Shown: in pieces, positions 55,639-64,000 of the stretch
Numbering within the stretch: position 1 is the first letter of the stretch
Layout: the number at the start of each line of letters is the position of its first letter
NCBI RefSeq assembly: GCF_022809715.1
Contig: NZ_CP094459.1
Coordinates: 2,232,001 to 2,296,000, forward strand
From: Burkholderia pyrrocinia
GTDB taxonomy: Bacteria > Pseudomonadota > Gammaproteobacteria > Burkholderiales > Burkholderiaceae
Length of the DNA: 64,000 nucleotides
Direction of reading: 5' to 3'
Translations under genes and position numbers: made by a program
The notes under the pieces: generated by a model
The model's input: only the letters and a program-made list of their open reading frames with translations
Databases searched by the model: none
What the model was told of the DNA's origin: nothing

Positions 55639-56031
55639 CTAGTCCAACCGGTTTACTCCTGCCCTGGCCGCCGAAGCCGATTCCGCAGCGAAAGCAGACA
55701 ATGCCTTTTGCGGTTCGGCGCCAGATGCCTCCAGGCCTCGTAGCGCTTGACTGGCGCCATCTCTGATGTCCAACTCCTTGTCCGATAACAGCCGGTTGCT
55801 CTCATCGCGCACTTGATCCGGATGGAGATACTTCACGTCGAGAATGGGCAAAGCGGCATAGCGCAGCCGAGCATCTTCGCTGTGAAGCAAGCGGGCCACA
55901 GCGATTGCCTCCTCCTCCGAGTACAGCCCTTTGAACACAGCTGCTCGGAGGAGATCCGGCCGTAGCCCGCCGGTTACAGCTCCTTCCAAGAGCTTTGAGC
56001 GCAACAGTGCTGAGCCGGCAGCTTCAGCTAG
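55639..56031 (-). pseudogene. 3' gene fragment, HEAT-like helical repeats
   Basis: The last roughly 130 codons ending at 55639 read as real protein (GLRPDLLRAAVFKGLYSEEE, LLHSEDARLRYAALPILDVK, LLSDKELDIRDGASQALRGL), resembling two to three HEAT-type repeats. The frame stays open further upstream into the IS element, but only as antisense of other genes, so the true sequence is cut near 56031-56045. The codon usage is less GC3-biased than the surroundings. It may be the C-terminus of the gene whose N-terminal side survives head-to-head at 56032-56738. Confidence 0.55.
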
Positions 56032-56738
56032 GAAAAGCACGTGGAGCTTCAGGCCAAGCGCGGGCTTCAACGGGGGGATGACCTTTGGGATGCCCTGATG
56101 GACTTGTCCAGGGGCGTTTCCGACGGCACGATCGACGCGGGGGTCTTGGCTGTGTGCCCAAACAGCAGCGGCACGATCCGCGAAGCCTTGGCCGAGGACA
56201 TCATCCGGCTGGGCGCGGGACGAACCGACGGACTGCGCGAGATTGGCCAAGCGTGGGCGGCGCAGCTGTTGGCATCGTCCTTGGACGCTACCCTGGTATG
56301 CAGACACTTGCGCATCGTCGTGGTCAGCGCGGTTGACGGAAGCCGGGAGGCTGAGGCTACGGCCGCTGAGCGGCTTGGCCGCATCGTCCAAAACCAGGAG
56401 GCAGCGTGGCCGGTGCTTGTGGAGTATGGGCGGCGCTTGATACGCAGGAGGGAACGGTCGGCACCAGAAGACATCTACCGAACCTTGTCGCTCGCCAAGG
56501 TCGCACTGAAGACTAGCGAAGTCGAAACGCGCGTTCAGTTGTCCGCAGCCACACGCCAATGGCTGCATCGCACCTACGCCAGCATGACTATTCTTGGCAT
56601 GCACAGCAAAGTTCCCTTCGAGGCATGTTGGCTCGAACTGGATGCACATGCGATGGAGGATACGTCGACTGAACAGGAGGACCTCGACAAGGCTCTTCGC
56701 CGCTACCATGAGTACGGCCATCGTCGCAGGAACGGCGG
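56032..56738 (+). pseudogene. internal fragment of a nuclease/NTPase-type (defence-like) gene, cut by the IS element
   Basis: About 235 codons, open from just after a stop at 56029 and lacking a ribosome binding site. HVELQAKRGLQ resembles the E-x-Q-x-K core of PD-(D/E)xK nucleases. LAEDIIRLGAGRTDGLREI, a LRIVVVSAVDG strand and SMTILGMHSKVPFEACWLEL are features I associate with Cap4/DUF4297-type nuclease parts and the linker before a NACHT-like NTPase. The frame ends inside the left inverted repeat of the IS. The N-terminal residues and everything after the linker are missing. Family assignment is tentative. Confidence 0.45.
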
Positions 56739-56808
56739 TGACCTGAGGCGTTTCTTGTAGCCATTTGGCAAGTGAGTTCTCTTTTATCCTAGAGGCAAGG
56801 AGAACTCG

Positions 56809-57072
56809 ATGAAGAAGCGATTTACCGACGAGCAGATCATCCGCATCTTGCGAGAGGCCGAGAGCCGGGATGAGCCGGTGAAGGATCTGTGCAAGCGCCA
56901 CAACATCTCGGAACAGACCTTCTATCGTTGGCACAACAAGTTCGGCGGGATGGACGTGGCTGACGCGCGTCGACTTAAGGAGCTGGAATCGGAGAACGAT
57001 CGGCTCAAGCGCCTGATCGCCGAGCAGATGCTGGTGATCGACGGCCTGAAGGAATTCAGCCGAAAAAAATGA
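56809..57072 (+). CDS. IS3-family transposase OrfA
   Basis: 87 residues. An HTH ([38 protein letters not shown]) followed by a leucine-zipper-like coiled coil ([20 protein letters not shown]). AAGGAG precedes the ATG. It ends FSRKK at the run of seven A (57063-57069) where -1 frameshifting would give the OrfAB fusion transposase. Confidence 0.93.
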   Translation: MKKRFTDEQIIRILREAESRDEPVKDLCKRHNISEQTFYRWHNKFGGMDVADARRLKELESENDRLKRLIAEQMLVIDGLKEFSRKK

Positions 57073-57908
57073 GCACCCCGACGGGCCGGCGCGAAGCGCT
57101 GGAAGTCCTGACTCGGCGGGGGCTCTCGCAACGCAAGGCATGTTGCTACCTGGGGCTGAGTCGCCGGGTGGCAACCTATACGCTCAAGCAACCGGAGAAG
57201 GATCGGAGCCTGGGCGAGCGACTGATCGCGGCCGCTCAGGAAGTGCCGCGCTTCGGCTACCGGTGGATGTCGGCTTGGCTGGCGCTGGGCGAATCGCGCG
57301 TGCGGCGAATGTGGCGAGCCTTGCAGCTCAACATTCCGCGGCGGCGTCCTCGCCGTCGTCGTTGTGGCAACGACATTCGCCTGCCCGGTGCGACACAACC
57401 CAATTCGGTATGGAGTTACGACTTTGTGCACGATCAACTGGTGGATGGGCGGGCGTTGAAGATGCTTTGCGTGATCGACGAATACACCCGCGAGTGCCTG
57501 GCGATCGAGGTCGGCGCCAGCCTGCGGTCGCAGGATGTGATTCTGACGCTGTCGCGACTGATGCGGCTGTACGGCAAGCCCGCATTCGTTCGGTCGGACA
57601 ACGGCGCCGAATTTACCGCTGCCAAGGTCATGCGCTGGCTGCGAGATGCTGAAATCGGCCCGGCCTTCATCGCGCCCGGCAGTCCGTGGCAAAACGGGTT
57701 CGTCGAGAGCTTCAACGGCAAGCTGCGCGACGAATTGCTGAACCGGGAATGGTTCCGCAGCCGCGCCGAGGCCAAGGTGCTCATCGAACGCTGGCGGCAG
57801 TTCTACAACGAGCGCCGGCCCCATAGCGCACATCGCTATCAACCTCCCGCTACGGTCCGTCGAGCCTGGCTGGATTCCGATAATATCGACACGAGACTCA
57901 CTGCCTGA
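57069..57908 (+). CDS. IS3-family transposase OrfB (DDE integrase domain)
   Basis: 279 residues. The rve integrase core has the DDE triad: [21 protein letters not shown] and [20 protein letters not shown], followed by the RPHSAHRY block. It is the catalytic part of the transposase, produced with OrfA by programmed frameshift at the A7 run. No stop or frameshift interrupts it, so the element may still be active. Confidence 0.95.
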   Translation: MSTPTGRREALEVLTRRGLSQRKACCYLGLSRRVATYTLKQPEKDRSLGERLIAAAQEVPRFGYRWMSAWLALGESRVRRMWRALQLNIPRRRPRRRRCGNDIRLPGATQPNSVWSYDFVHDQLVDGRALKMLCVIDEYTRECLAIEVGASLRSQDVILTLSRLMRLYGKPAFVRSDNGAEFTAAKVMRWLRDAEIGPAFIAPGSPWQNGFVESFNGKLRDELLNREWFRSRAEAKVLIERWRQFYNERRPHSAHRYQPPATVRRAWLDSDNIDTRLTA

Positions 57909-58032
57909 TTGGTCACAAAATTCCGCCGCAGGTCAGTCTTGGCATCATGCAGAAACGATACCATCGTTCATACCATAAGGAAAACGTGCTTGAGGGTGCC
58001 GGAAGATACCGGCCATTGCCAGACAGGAATGC

Positions 58033-58058
58033 AAAAAAGCCCGCAAAATCGCGGGCTT
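58033..58058 (-). terminator. Rho-independent terminator of guaA
   Basis: On the minus strand GCCCGC, six-base loop, GCGGGC followed by TTTTTT, about 50 bases past the guaA stop. The segment 57936-58032 between it and the IS holds only a small GCCGG/CCGGC hairpin and no gene. Confidence 0.85.
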
Positions 58059-58105
58059 AGGTGTGTTTTACTGCCAACGGATGCCGGCCGGTGCCGGACG
58101 CCGAA

Positions 58106-59725
<1,620 letters not shown>

Positions 59726-59747
59726 GGCTGCGGACGGGATGAAGAGA

Positions 59748-59774
59748 ATAAGAAAAGCAGCGCATCAAGCGCTG
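59748..59774 (-). terminator. terminator between the membrane-protein gene and guaA
   Basis: On the minus strand GCAGCGC, loop TTGAT, GCGCTGC followed by TTTTCTT, in the 107-base gap before guaA. It may limit read-through from guaB into guaA. Confidence 0.7.
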
Positions 59775-59832
59775 CGTCAATAGCATGGACAGCGGCGTCG
59801 GGCGGCAGGCGGCACGCGCGACGCATGGCCGG

Positions 59833-60435
59833 TCAATCCTGCATCGGCGGGCGCTCGTCGAGTGCGACACCGCCCGACGATGATTGGCTGGATGCAGCCG
59901 ACGAAGGTGCAGCAGGCGCCGCAGGACGGCTGACGACAGGTTCGACGCGCTGCGGTGCGGGCGACGACGCCGGCGCCATCGCCGGCTCGGCCGGACGCTG
60001 CGCCGGAGCGCGCGCGTCGAGCGCCTGCGCCTTCTCGCGCCGGCGCACGGCCGATGCGAGCCGCACGCCGCCGAGGCCGAGCACGATCAGCGCGACCCCG
60101 GCCACGGCCGACAGCACCCGGCCGGCGGCCGCGAGCGCGGGACCGCTGCCGGTGCCGATCGACCAGACGATCGTCAGCGCGCCGGTCAGCCAGTACACGT
60201 GGCCGACCGACCGCGCGACGGGCGCCGTGAGATCGCCGTTGAACGCCGCATGAAACGCGAGCCACGCGAGCCCGAGCAACGCGATGCCGAACGCCTGGCC
60301 GAGCATCGCCGGCTGGATGTTCGCAAGCTGCAGCGCGTTGAAGAGCGACTGCCAGGGCGTCAGCACGAACAGCACGCCGAACGCCAGCAGCAGCACGGCA
60401 TCGATGATCAGCACGGCTCGCAGCAGCGGTTTCAT
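59833..60435 (-). CDS. membrane protein of unknown function
   Basis: 200 residues, starting 6 bases after the guaB stop. Four hydrophobic segments at about 5-30, 45-65, 75-95 and 103-125, then a basic stretch (VRRREKAQ) and a Pro/Ala/Ser-rich, probably disordered tail of about 70 residues. I recognise no family. Its place between guaB and guaA suggests co-transcription with guaB rather than a shared function. Confidence 0.75.
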   Translation of the reverse strand: MKPLLRAVLIIDAVLLLAFGVLFVLTPWQSLFNALQLANIQPAMLGQAFGIALLGLAWLAFHAAFNGDLTAPVARSVGHVYWLTGALTIVWSIGTGSGPALAAAGRVLSAVAGVALIVLGLGGVRLASAVRRREKAQALDARAPAQRPAEPAMAPASSPAPQRVEPVVSRPAAPAAPSSAASSQSSSGGVALDERPPMQD

Positions 60436-60441
60436 CGGCGG

Positions 60442-61902
60442 TCAGTCCACGTGGTAGTTCGGCGCTTCCTTCGTGATCTGCACGTCGTGCACGTGCGACT
60501 CGCGCATGCCCGCAGCGGTGATCTGGACGAATTCGGCCTTGTCGTGCAGCTCGTCGATCGTCCGGCAGCCGCAGTAGCCCATGCTGGCGCGCACGCCGCC
60601 GACCAGCTGGAACAGGATCGCGTTGACCGAACCCTTGTATGCGACGCGGCCTTCGATGCCTTCCGGCACGAGCTTGTCGATGTTCGCCGAGTTGTCCTGG
60701 AAGTAGCGGTCTGCCGCGCCGTCCTTCATCGCACCGACCGAACCCATGCCGCGGTACGCCTTGTACTGGCGGCCCTGGTACAGGAACACGTCGCCCGGCG
60801 ACTCTTCGGTGCCCGCCAGCATGCTGCCCATCATCACCGCGTTCGCGCCGGCCGCGAGGGCCTTCGACACATCGCCCGAGAAGCGCACGCCGCCGTCGGC
60901 GATGCACGGCACGCCGGTGCCCTTCAGCGCTTCCGCGACGTTCGCGATCGCGCTGATCTGCGGCACGCCGACGCCCGCGACGATCCGCGTCGTGCAGATC
61001 GAGCCGGGGCCGATACCGACCTTGACCGCGTCCGCGCCGTATTCGACGAGCGCCTTCGCGGCGGCGGCCGTCGCGATGTTGCCGCCGATCACTTCGACGT
61101 GCGGGAAATTCTGCTTGACCCAGCGGACGCGCTCGAGCACGCCCTTGCTGTGACCGTGCGCGGTATCGACGACGATCACGTCGACGCCGGCCTGCACCAG
61201 CAGCTCGACGCGTTCTTCGTTGTCCGGACCGACGCCGACCGCCGCGCCTGCGCGCAGCTTGCCGTGTTCGTCCTTGCACGCGTCCGGGTGCTCGGTCTGC
61301 TTCGTGATGTCCTTGACGGTCATCAGGCCGCGCAGTTCGAACGCGTCGTTGACGACCAGCACGCGCTCGAGGCGGTGGCTGTGCATCAGCGCCTTCGCTT
61401 CGGCGAGCGGCGTGCCTTCCTTGACCGTGACGAGGCGCTCGCGCGGCGTCATGATCGACTTGACCGGCTCATCGAGGCGCGTTTCGAAACGCAGGTCGCG
61501 GTTCGTGACGATACCGACGAGCTGCGGGCCTTCGACGACCGGGAAACCCGAGATGCCATGCTGGCGCGACAGCGCGATCACGTCGCGCACCTTCATTTGC
61601 GGCGGCACCGTGATCGGGTCACGGACGACACCCGACTCGAAACGCTTGACCTTCGCGACCTCGCGGGCCTGTTCGGCCGGCGTGAGGTTCTTGTGGACGA
61701 TACCGACGCCACCCTGCTGCGCCATCGCGATCGCGAGACGACCTTCGGTGACCGTGTCCATGGCGGCGGACACGAGCGGCATGTTCAGGGAGATGTTGCG
61801 GGTCAGCTTGGTCTTGAGGCTGGTGTCGCGCGGGAGAACGTCGGAGAAGGCGGGTACGAGGAGCACATCATCGAAAGTGAGTGCTTTTTGGATCAGACGC
61901 AT
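60442..61902 (-). CDS. guaB: IMP dehydrogenase
   Basis: 486 residues. The TIM barrel has the catalytic loop [17 protein letters not shown] (Cys near residue 303), and a Bateman domain of two CBS motifs is inserted at about 95-205 ([39 protein letters not shown] as parts). [16 protein letters not shown] residues and the mobile flap follow. It converts IMP to XMP, which GuaA aminates. A strong sigma-70 promoter lies just upstream. Confidence 0.98.
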   Translation of the reverse strand: MRLIQKALTFDDVLLVPAFSDVLPRDTSLKTKLTRNISLNMPLVSAAMDTVTEGRLAIAMAQQGGVGIVHKNLTPAEQAREVAKVKRFESGVVRDPITVPPQMKVRDVIALSRQHGISGFPVVEGPQLVGIVTNRDLRFETRLDEPVKSIMTPRERLVTVKEGTPLAEAKALMHSHRLERVLVVNDAFELRGLMTVKDITKQTEHPDACKDEHGKLRAGAAVGVGPDNEERVELLVQAGVDVIVVDTAHGHSKGVLERVRWVKQNFPHVEVIGGNIATAAAAKALVEYGADAVKVGIGPGSICTTRIVAGVGVPQISAIANVAEALKGTGVPCIADGGVRFSGDVSKALAAGANAVMMGSMLAGTEESPGDVFLYQGRQYKAYRGMGSVGAMKDGAADRYFQDNSANIDKLVPEGIEGRVAYKGSVNAILFQLVGGVRASMGYCGCRTIDELHDKAEFVQITAAGMRESHVHDVQITKEAPNYHVD

Positions 61903-61928
61903 GGCAAATCCTATGGGCGCAAAAGCGA

Positions 61929-61957
61929 ATTATACGCGAAGCGCTGCGAATTTTCAC
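61929..61957 (-). promoter_or_regulatory. sigma-70 promoter of guaB
   Basis: On the minus strand GTGAAA (61957-61952), 17 bases, and the perfect -10 TATAAT (61934-61929), about 27 bases before the guaB start. The remainder of the gap to 62179 is AT-rich next to the promoter, then GC-rich without a gene. Confidence 0.8.
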
Positions 61958-62179
61958 AACACGAACAACGGCTTAGCCGTTTTCGTGTGTTCGGGGGCCG
62001 AATCGTTCGGATCGCCGTTCGGTTCGTTTTCGATCGCCTTTCGTTTCACCGCCGCATCGAGCCATTCGCGCAACGGGCTGCGCCGCGGCAGCTGCGGCTG
62101 TCGCGGCCGAGCCACACGCCAGCCGCGGCACCGGTCGCCCGCGGCCGGCGACGCGCCGGATCGGCTCGCCTCCCCGGCC

Positions 62180-62980
62180 TTATACCAGCCCGGCCGCGCG
62201 CGCGATCATCGCGAGGCCGCCCCCGATCGCGATACCGCCGACCAGCCGCGCAACACGCTCGCCGGCCGGCGCCAGCCGCTCGGCGGCGATCGCGACCGTC
62301 ACGGCGGCCATCACGCGCAGATCCATCATGCCGGCCGCCAGCGCGATCGCCATCAGGTTCCCGCAACAGGCGCCGCAACGCATCGCGGTTCGCACGCCGT
62401 GCCGCCAGGCCGCACCGGCGGCCGCCCGCGACCGGTGCGGGCCCGCCGCCGCGTGCCGGCAGCACGCCAGCCGGCGCGCCTTCCACGCCGAGAACTGCAA
62501 CACGCCCGCGCCGAGCACGACCGCGCCGGCCGTGAACGGCATCGCACGGGCGAGCGCCGGCAGCCGTGCGGCGGTCGTCAGCGTGCCGCCGAGCGCAAAC
62601 GTCACCGCGCCGAGCGCCATCCATACCGCGAAATAGCCGGCGCTCGCGACGACGACCAGCCCGGTCGAGCGCGCCGCGCCCAGCGGGCCGACGCTCTGCC
62701 GGTACCGCCAGAGCGTCGGCGCCAGCACGGGCAGCATCATCGTCACCGTCATCGCGCCCCACATGCCGGCGAACGCCGCGAACGCGCGGCCGGCGCCCCA
62801 TCCGCATGGCCGCAGCCACGCCGACGACAGCGTCCAGCCGCCGGGCATCGGCTCGTCGCCCATCGCGTCCATCGACGCGTGCTGCGCCAGTGTGACCATC
62901 GCCGCGGCGGCGAACACCGCGACGAGCGCCGTGCCGAATGCGCGATCGCGGCCCCTGTCGCCGATTGCCGGCCGTGTCAT
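62180..62980 (-). CDS. DUF2182 integral membrane protein
   Basis: 266 residues with about seven hydrophobic segments. The DUF2182 core is present: MWGAMTVTMMLPVLAPTLWRY (about 70-92) with its conserved Met-rich, WGxMxxAMM-like helix, and the C-terminal part with RTAMRCGACCGNLMAIALAAGMMDLRVM. The Cys/Met-rich helices suggest metal handling, which is a proposal for the family rather than an established role. It follows the DUF899 gene by 33 bases on the same strand. Confidence 0.83.
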   Translation of the reverse strand: MTRPAIGDRGRDRAFGTALVAVFAAAAMVTLAQHASMDAMGDEPMPGGWTLSSAWLRPCGWGAGRAFAAFAGMWGAMTVTMMLPVLAPTLWRYRQSVGPLGAARSTGLVVVASAGYFAVWMALGAVTFALGGTLTTAARLPALARAMPFTAGAVVLGAGVLQFSAWKARRLACCRHAAAGPHRSRAAAGAAWRHGVRTAMRCGACCGNLMAIALAAGMMDLRVMAAVTVAIAAERLAPAGERVARLVGGIAIGGGLAMIARAAGLV

Positions 62981-63013
62981 CGCACGCTCCTCCCGCCCGT
63001 CGCCGGCCCGCGC

Positions 63014-63778
63014 TCAGCCGCGCGCGTATTCATCGTGGCGGCGCCACCACGGGCCTGCCTCGTTGCGCCCGCGCGGCGCGTGATCGAGCCACTGGTACAT
63101 CCCCCACAGCCCGTCGAGCCCGCGCGCATAGGTCGAGTACGTGTGATAGACGGCACCGTCCTCGCGCACGAACGCACTCATCCCCGGCCGGTCCAGCGAA
63201 TACGTGACCGCGTCGGTGCCGCACGTCGCCGCGAACTGCACGACGGGCGCCGGCGGCGGATCCATGTCCATCGCGTGCCCCGCCCGCGCGTAGTTGTATT
63301 CGACGTCGCCCGTGCGCTGCTGCGTTTCGGTGAACGACACGTTGAAGTCGAAGTTGAAATCGCTGCCGACCGACGACGCCCACGGGAAGGTCCACCCCAT
63401 CCGCTGCCGGTACGCGAGCAGCTTCGCGAGCGGCGCGCGCGACACGGCCGCGAGCGTTACGTCGTGGTTCGCCAGGTGTACGGCAAAACCGTCGAAACCG
63501 TCCGCAAGCGCCGAGCACGACGGGCAACCGGCCTTGTAGTCGGGGCCGAACATGAAGTGATAGACGAGCAGTTGCGAACGGCCGCGAAACAGGTCGTCGA
63601 GCGTCGCCTGCCCCTCTTCCGTGTCGAACCGGTAGGTCTTGTCGACGCGCACCCACGGCAGTGCCTGGCGCCGCCGCGCGAGTTCGTCGCTTTGCCGCGT
63701 CAGCGCCTTTTCTGCTTCGAGCAGCGCCCTGCGCTCGGCCAGCCATTCGTCGCGCGTTCCGGTGAGATGGGTCGTCAT
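63014..63778 (-). CDS. DUF899 thioredoxin-like protein
   Basis: 254 residues from the ATG at 63778, preceded by GGAGGAACC. DUF899 blocks: GTRDEWLAERRALLEAEKALTR as the start, LPWVRVDKTYRF, LDDLFRGRSQLLVYHFMFGPD and GCPSCSALADGFDG with a CxxC, then YARGLDGLWGMYQWLDHAPRGR at the end. The fold is thioredoxin-like; the activity is unknown. It is likely co-transcribed with the DUF2182 gene. Confidence 0.88.
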   Translation of the reverse strand: MTTHLTGTRDEWLAERRALLEAEKALTRQSDELARRRQALPWVRVDKTYRFDTEEGQATLDDLFRGRSQLLVYHFMFGPDYKAGCPSCSALADGFDGFAVHLANHDVTLAAVSRAPLAKLLAYRQRMGWTFPWASSVGSDFNFDFNVSFTETQQRTGDVEYNYARAGHAMDMDPPPAPVVQFAATCGTDAVTYSLDRPGMSAFVREDGAVYHTYSTYARGLDGLWGMYQWLDHAPRGRNEAGPWWRRHDEYARG

Positions 63779-63892
63779 TGCGGGTTCCTCCTTCCGATGG
63801 GTATCCGGGCACGGCGTACGGCGCCGTGTGCGTGGTGCTAGATTAGTGCTCGGCATCGGGCCGGAGGGAGTGACAAGTGTGTCGGGATTCGA

Positions 63893-64000
63893 ATGGATTC
63901 GTTGATCACCGCGGCCGCGCGCGCGCTCGCGGCCGGTGACGCGCTCGGTGCGCTGAACCGCGTCGCGCTGCGCGACGACGCGCCGGCGCTCGCGCTGCGC
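63893..64000 (+). CDS. N-terminal part of an unidentified protein (partial)
   Basis: 36 codons run off the window: MDSLITAAARALAAGD followed by ALGALNRVALRDDAPALALR. The composition is that of an Ala/Leu-rich helical hairpin, as in TPR-like or regulator N-terminal regions. I recall similar starts in Burkholderia HTH regulators but cannot prove this from 36 residues. It is divergent from the DUF899 gene across 114 bases. Confidence 0.5.
   Translation, partial: MDSLITAAARALAAGDALGALNRVALRDDAPALALR

Larger units (their letters stand above)
56739..57935 (+). mobile_element. IS3-family insertion sequence, 1197 bp
   Basis: The ends are TGACCTGAGGCG (56739-56750) and, inverted, TGACCTGCGGCG (57924-57935), imperfect terminal inverted repeats that weaken after about 12 bases. 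Inside are orfA and orfB in IS3 arrangement with an A7 slippery run. The length fits the family. The four bases outside each end (GCGG and GTCT) differ, so no target duplication is visible, which suggests a deletion or inversion involving the element after insertion. Confidence 0.88.

Noticed and set aside
56032..57174. Continuation of the minus-strand frame upstream of the HEAT-like fragment
   Set aside because: In this part it is antisense to the plus-strand gene fragment and to the IS transposase genes, and loses protein-like composition, so only the segment up to about 56031 is treated as a real remnant.

Overview
The window looks like a stretch of the large chromosome of a Burkholderia, most likely of the cepacia complex. 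The GC content is high (I estimate roughly two thirds), the codon usage is strongly GC3-biased, and protein after protein has the character of that genus: the trigger factor N-terminus, AhpC/AhpD, IspD/IspF beside Mfd, GuaB/GuaA, and a RisA/OmpR-type two-component pair. This is inferred from recognising the proteins; no database search was possible.

Layout. 1-8.6 kb: the first codons of tig, glycerate kinase, a MarR regulator, a ketopantoate-reductase-like enzyme, then a LuxR-type regulator divergent from a porin / MFS / histone-deacetylase-like (acetylpolyamine amidohydrolase-like) operon. 8.65 kb: tRNA-Leu(UAG). 9-13 kb: a squalene/phytoene-synthase-fold protein whose two Asp-rich motifs are degenerate, and a DUF1501/DUF1800 export pair. 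13-18 kb: OmpR/EnvZ-like pair, ahpC-ahpD, ispD-ispF. 18-24.7 kb: mfd, argE, a PLP dehydratase, a DUF3574 lipoprotein. 24.8-30.4 kb: penicillin-binding protein 1A divergent from pspA, a TPR membrane protein and mscL. 30.7-32.4 kb: a conserved hypothetical gene, a 3-hydroxyisobutyrate-dehydrogenase-like enzyme and dodecin.

32.7-45.8 kb is a purine/urate catabolism island: 8-oxoguanine deaminase, 5-hydroxyisourate hydrolase, membrane urate hydroxylase PuuD, OHCU decarboxylase, PuuE-type allantoinase, allantoicase, ureidoglycolate lyase, an allantoin/hydantoin racemase, an NCS1 transporter, and LysR and GntR regulators. Together these convert urate to glyoxylate plus urea. Two identical palindromic 12-mers lie upstream of the deaminase gene, and two copies of TTGTTGACAA lie upstream of the gntR gene.

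46-48.1 kb holds ldcA, tadA and a DUF1992 gene. 48.4-54.2 kb is the most interesting intact locus: an MFS transporter divergent from a tightly packed operon of a GntR/UTRA regulator, an APS-reductase-alpha-like flavoprotein, an AprB-like ferredoxin, a HEAT-repeat protein and a DUF971 protein. I know of no assigned function for this set.

54.6-58.1 kb holds a DEDD exonuclease and then a small decayed island against the 3' end of guaA. It contains two head-to-head pieces that look like a broken nuclease/NTPase-type defence gene, an intact-looking IS3-family element without a target duplication, and a short direct repeat of the guaA 3' end at the far side. 58.1-64 kb: guaA, a membrane protein, guaB, a DUF2182/DUF899 pair, and the start of one further gene running off the end.
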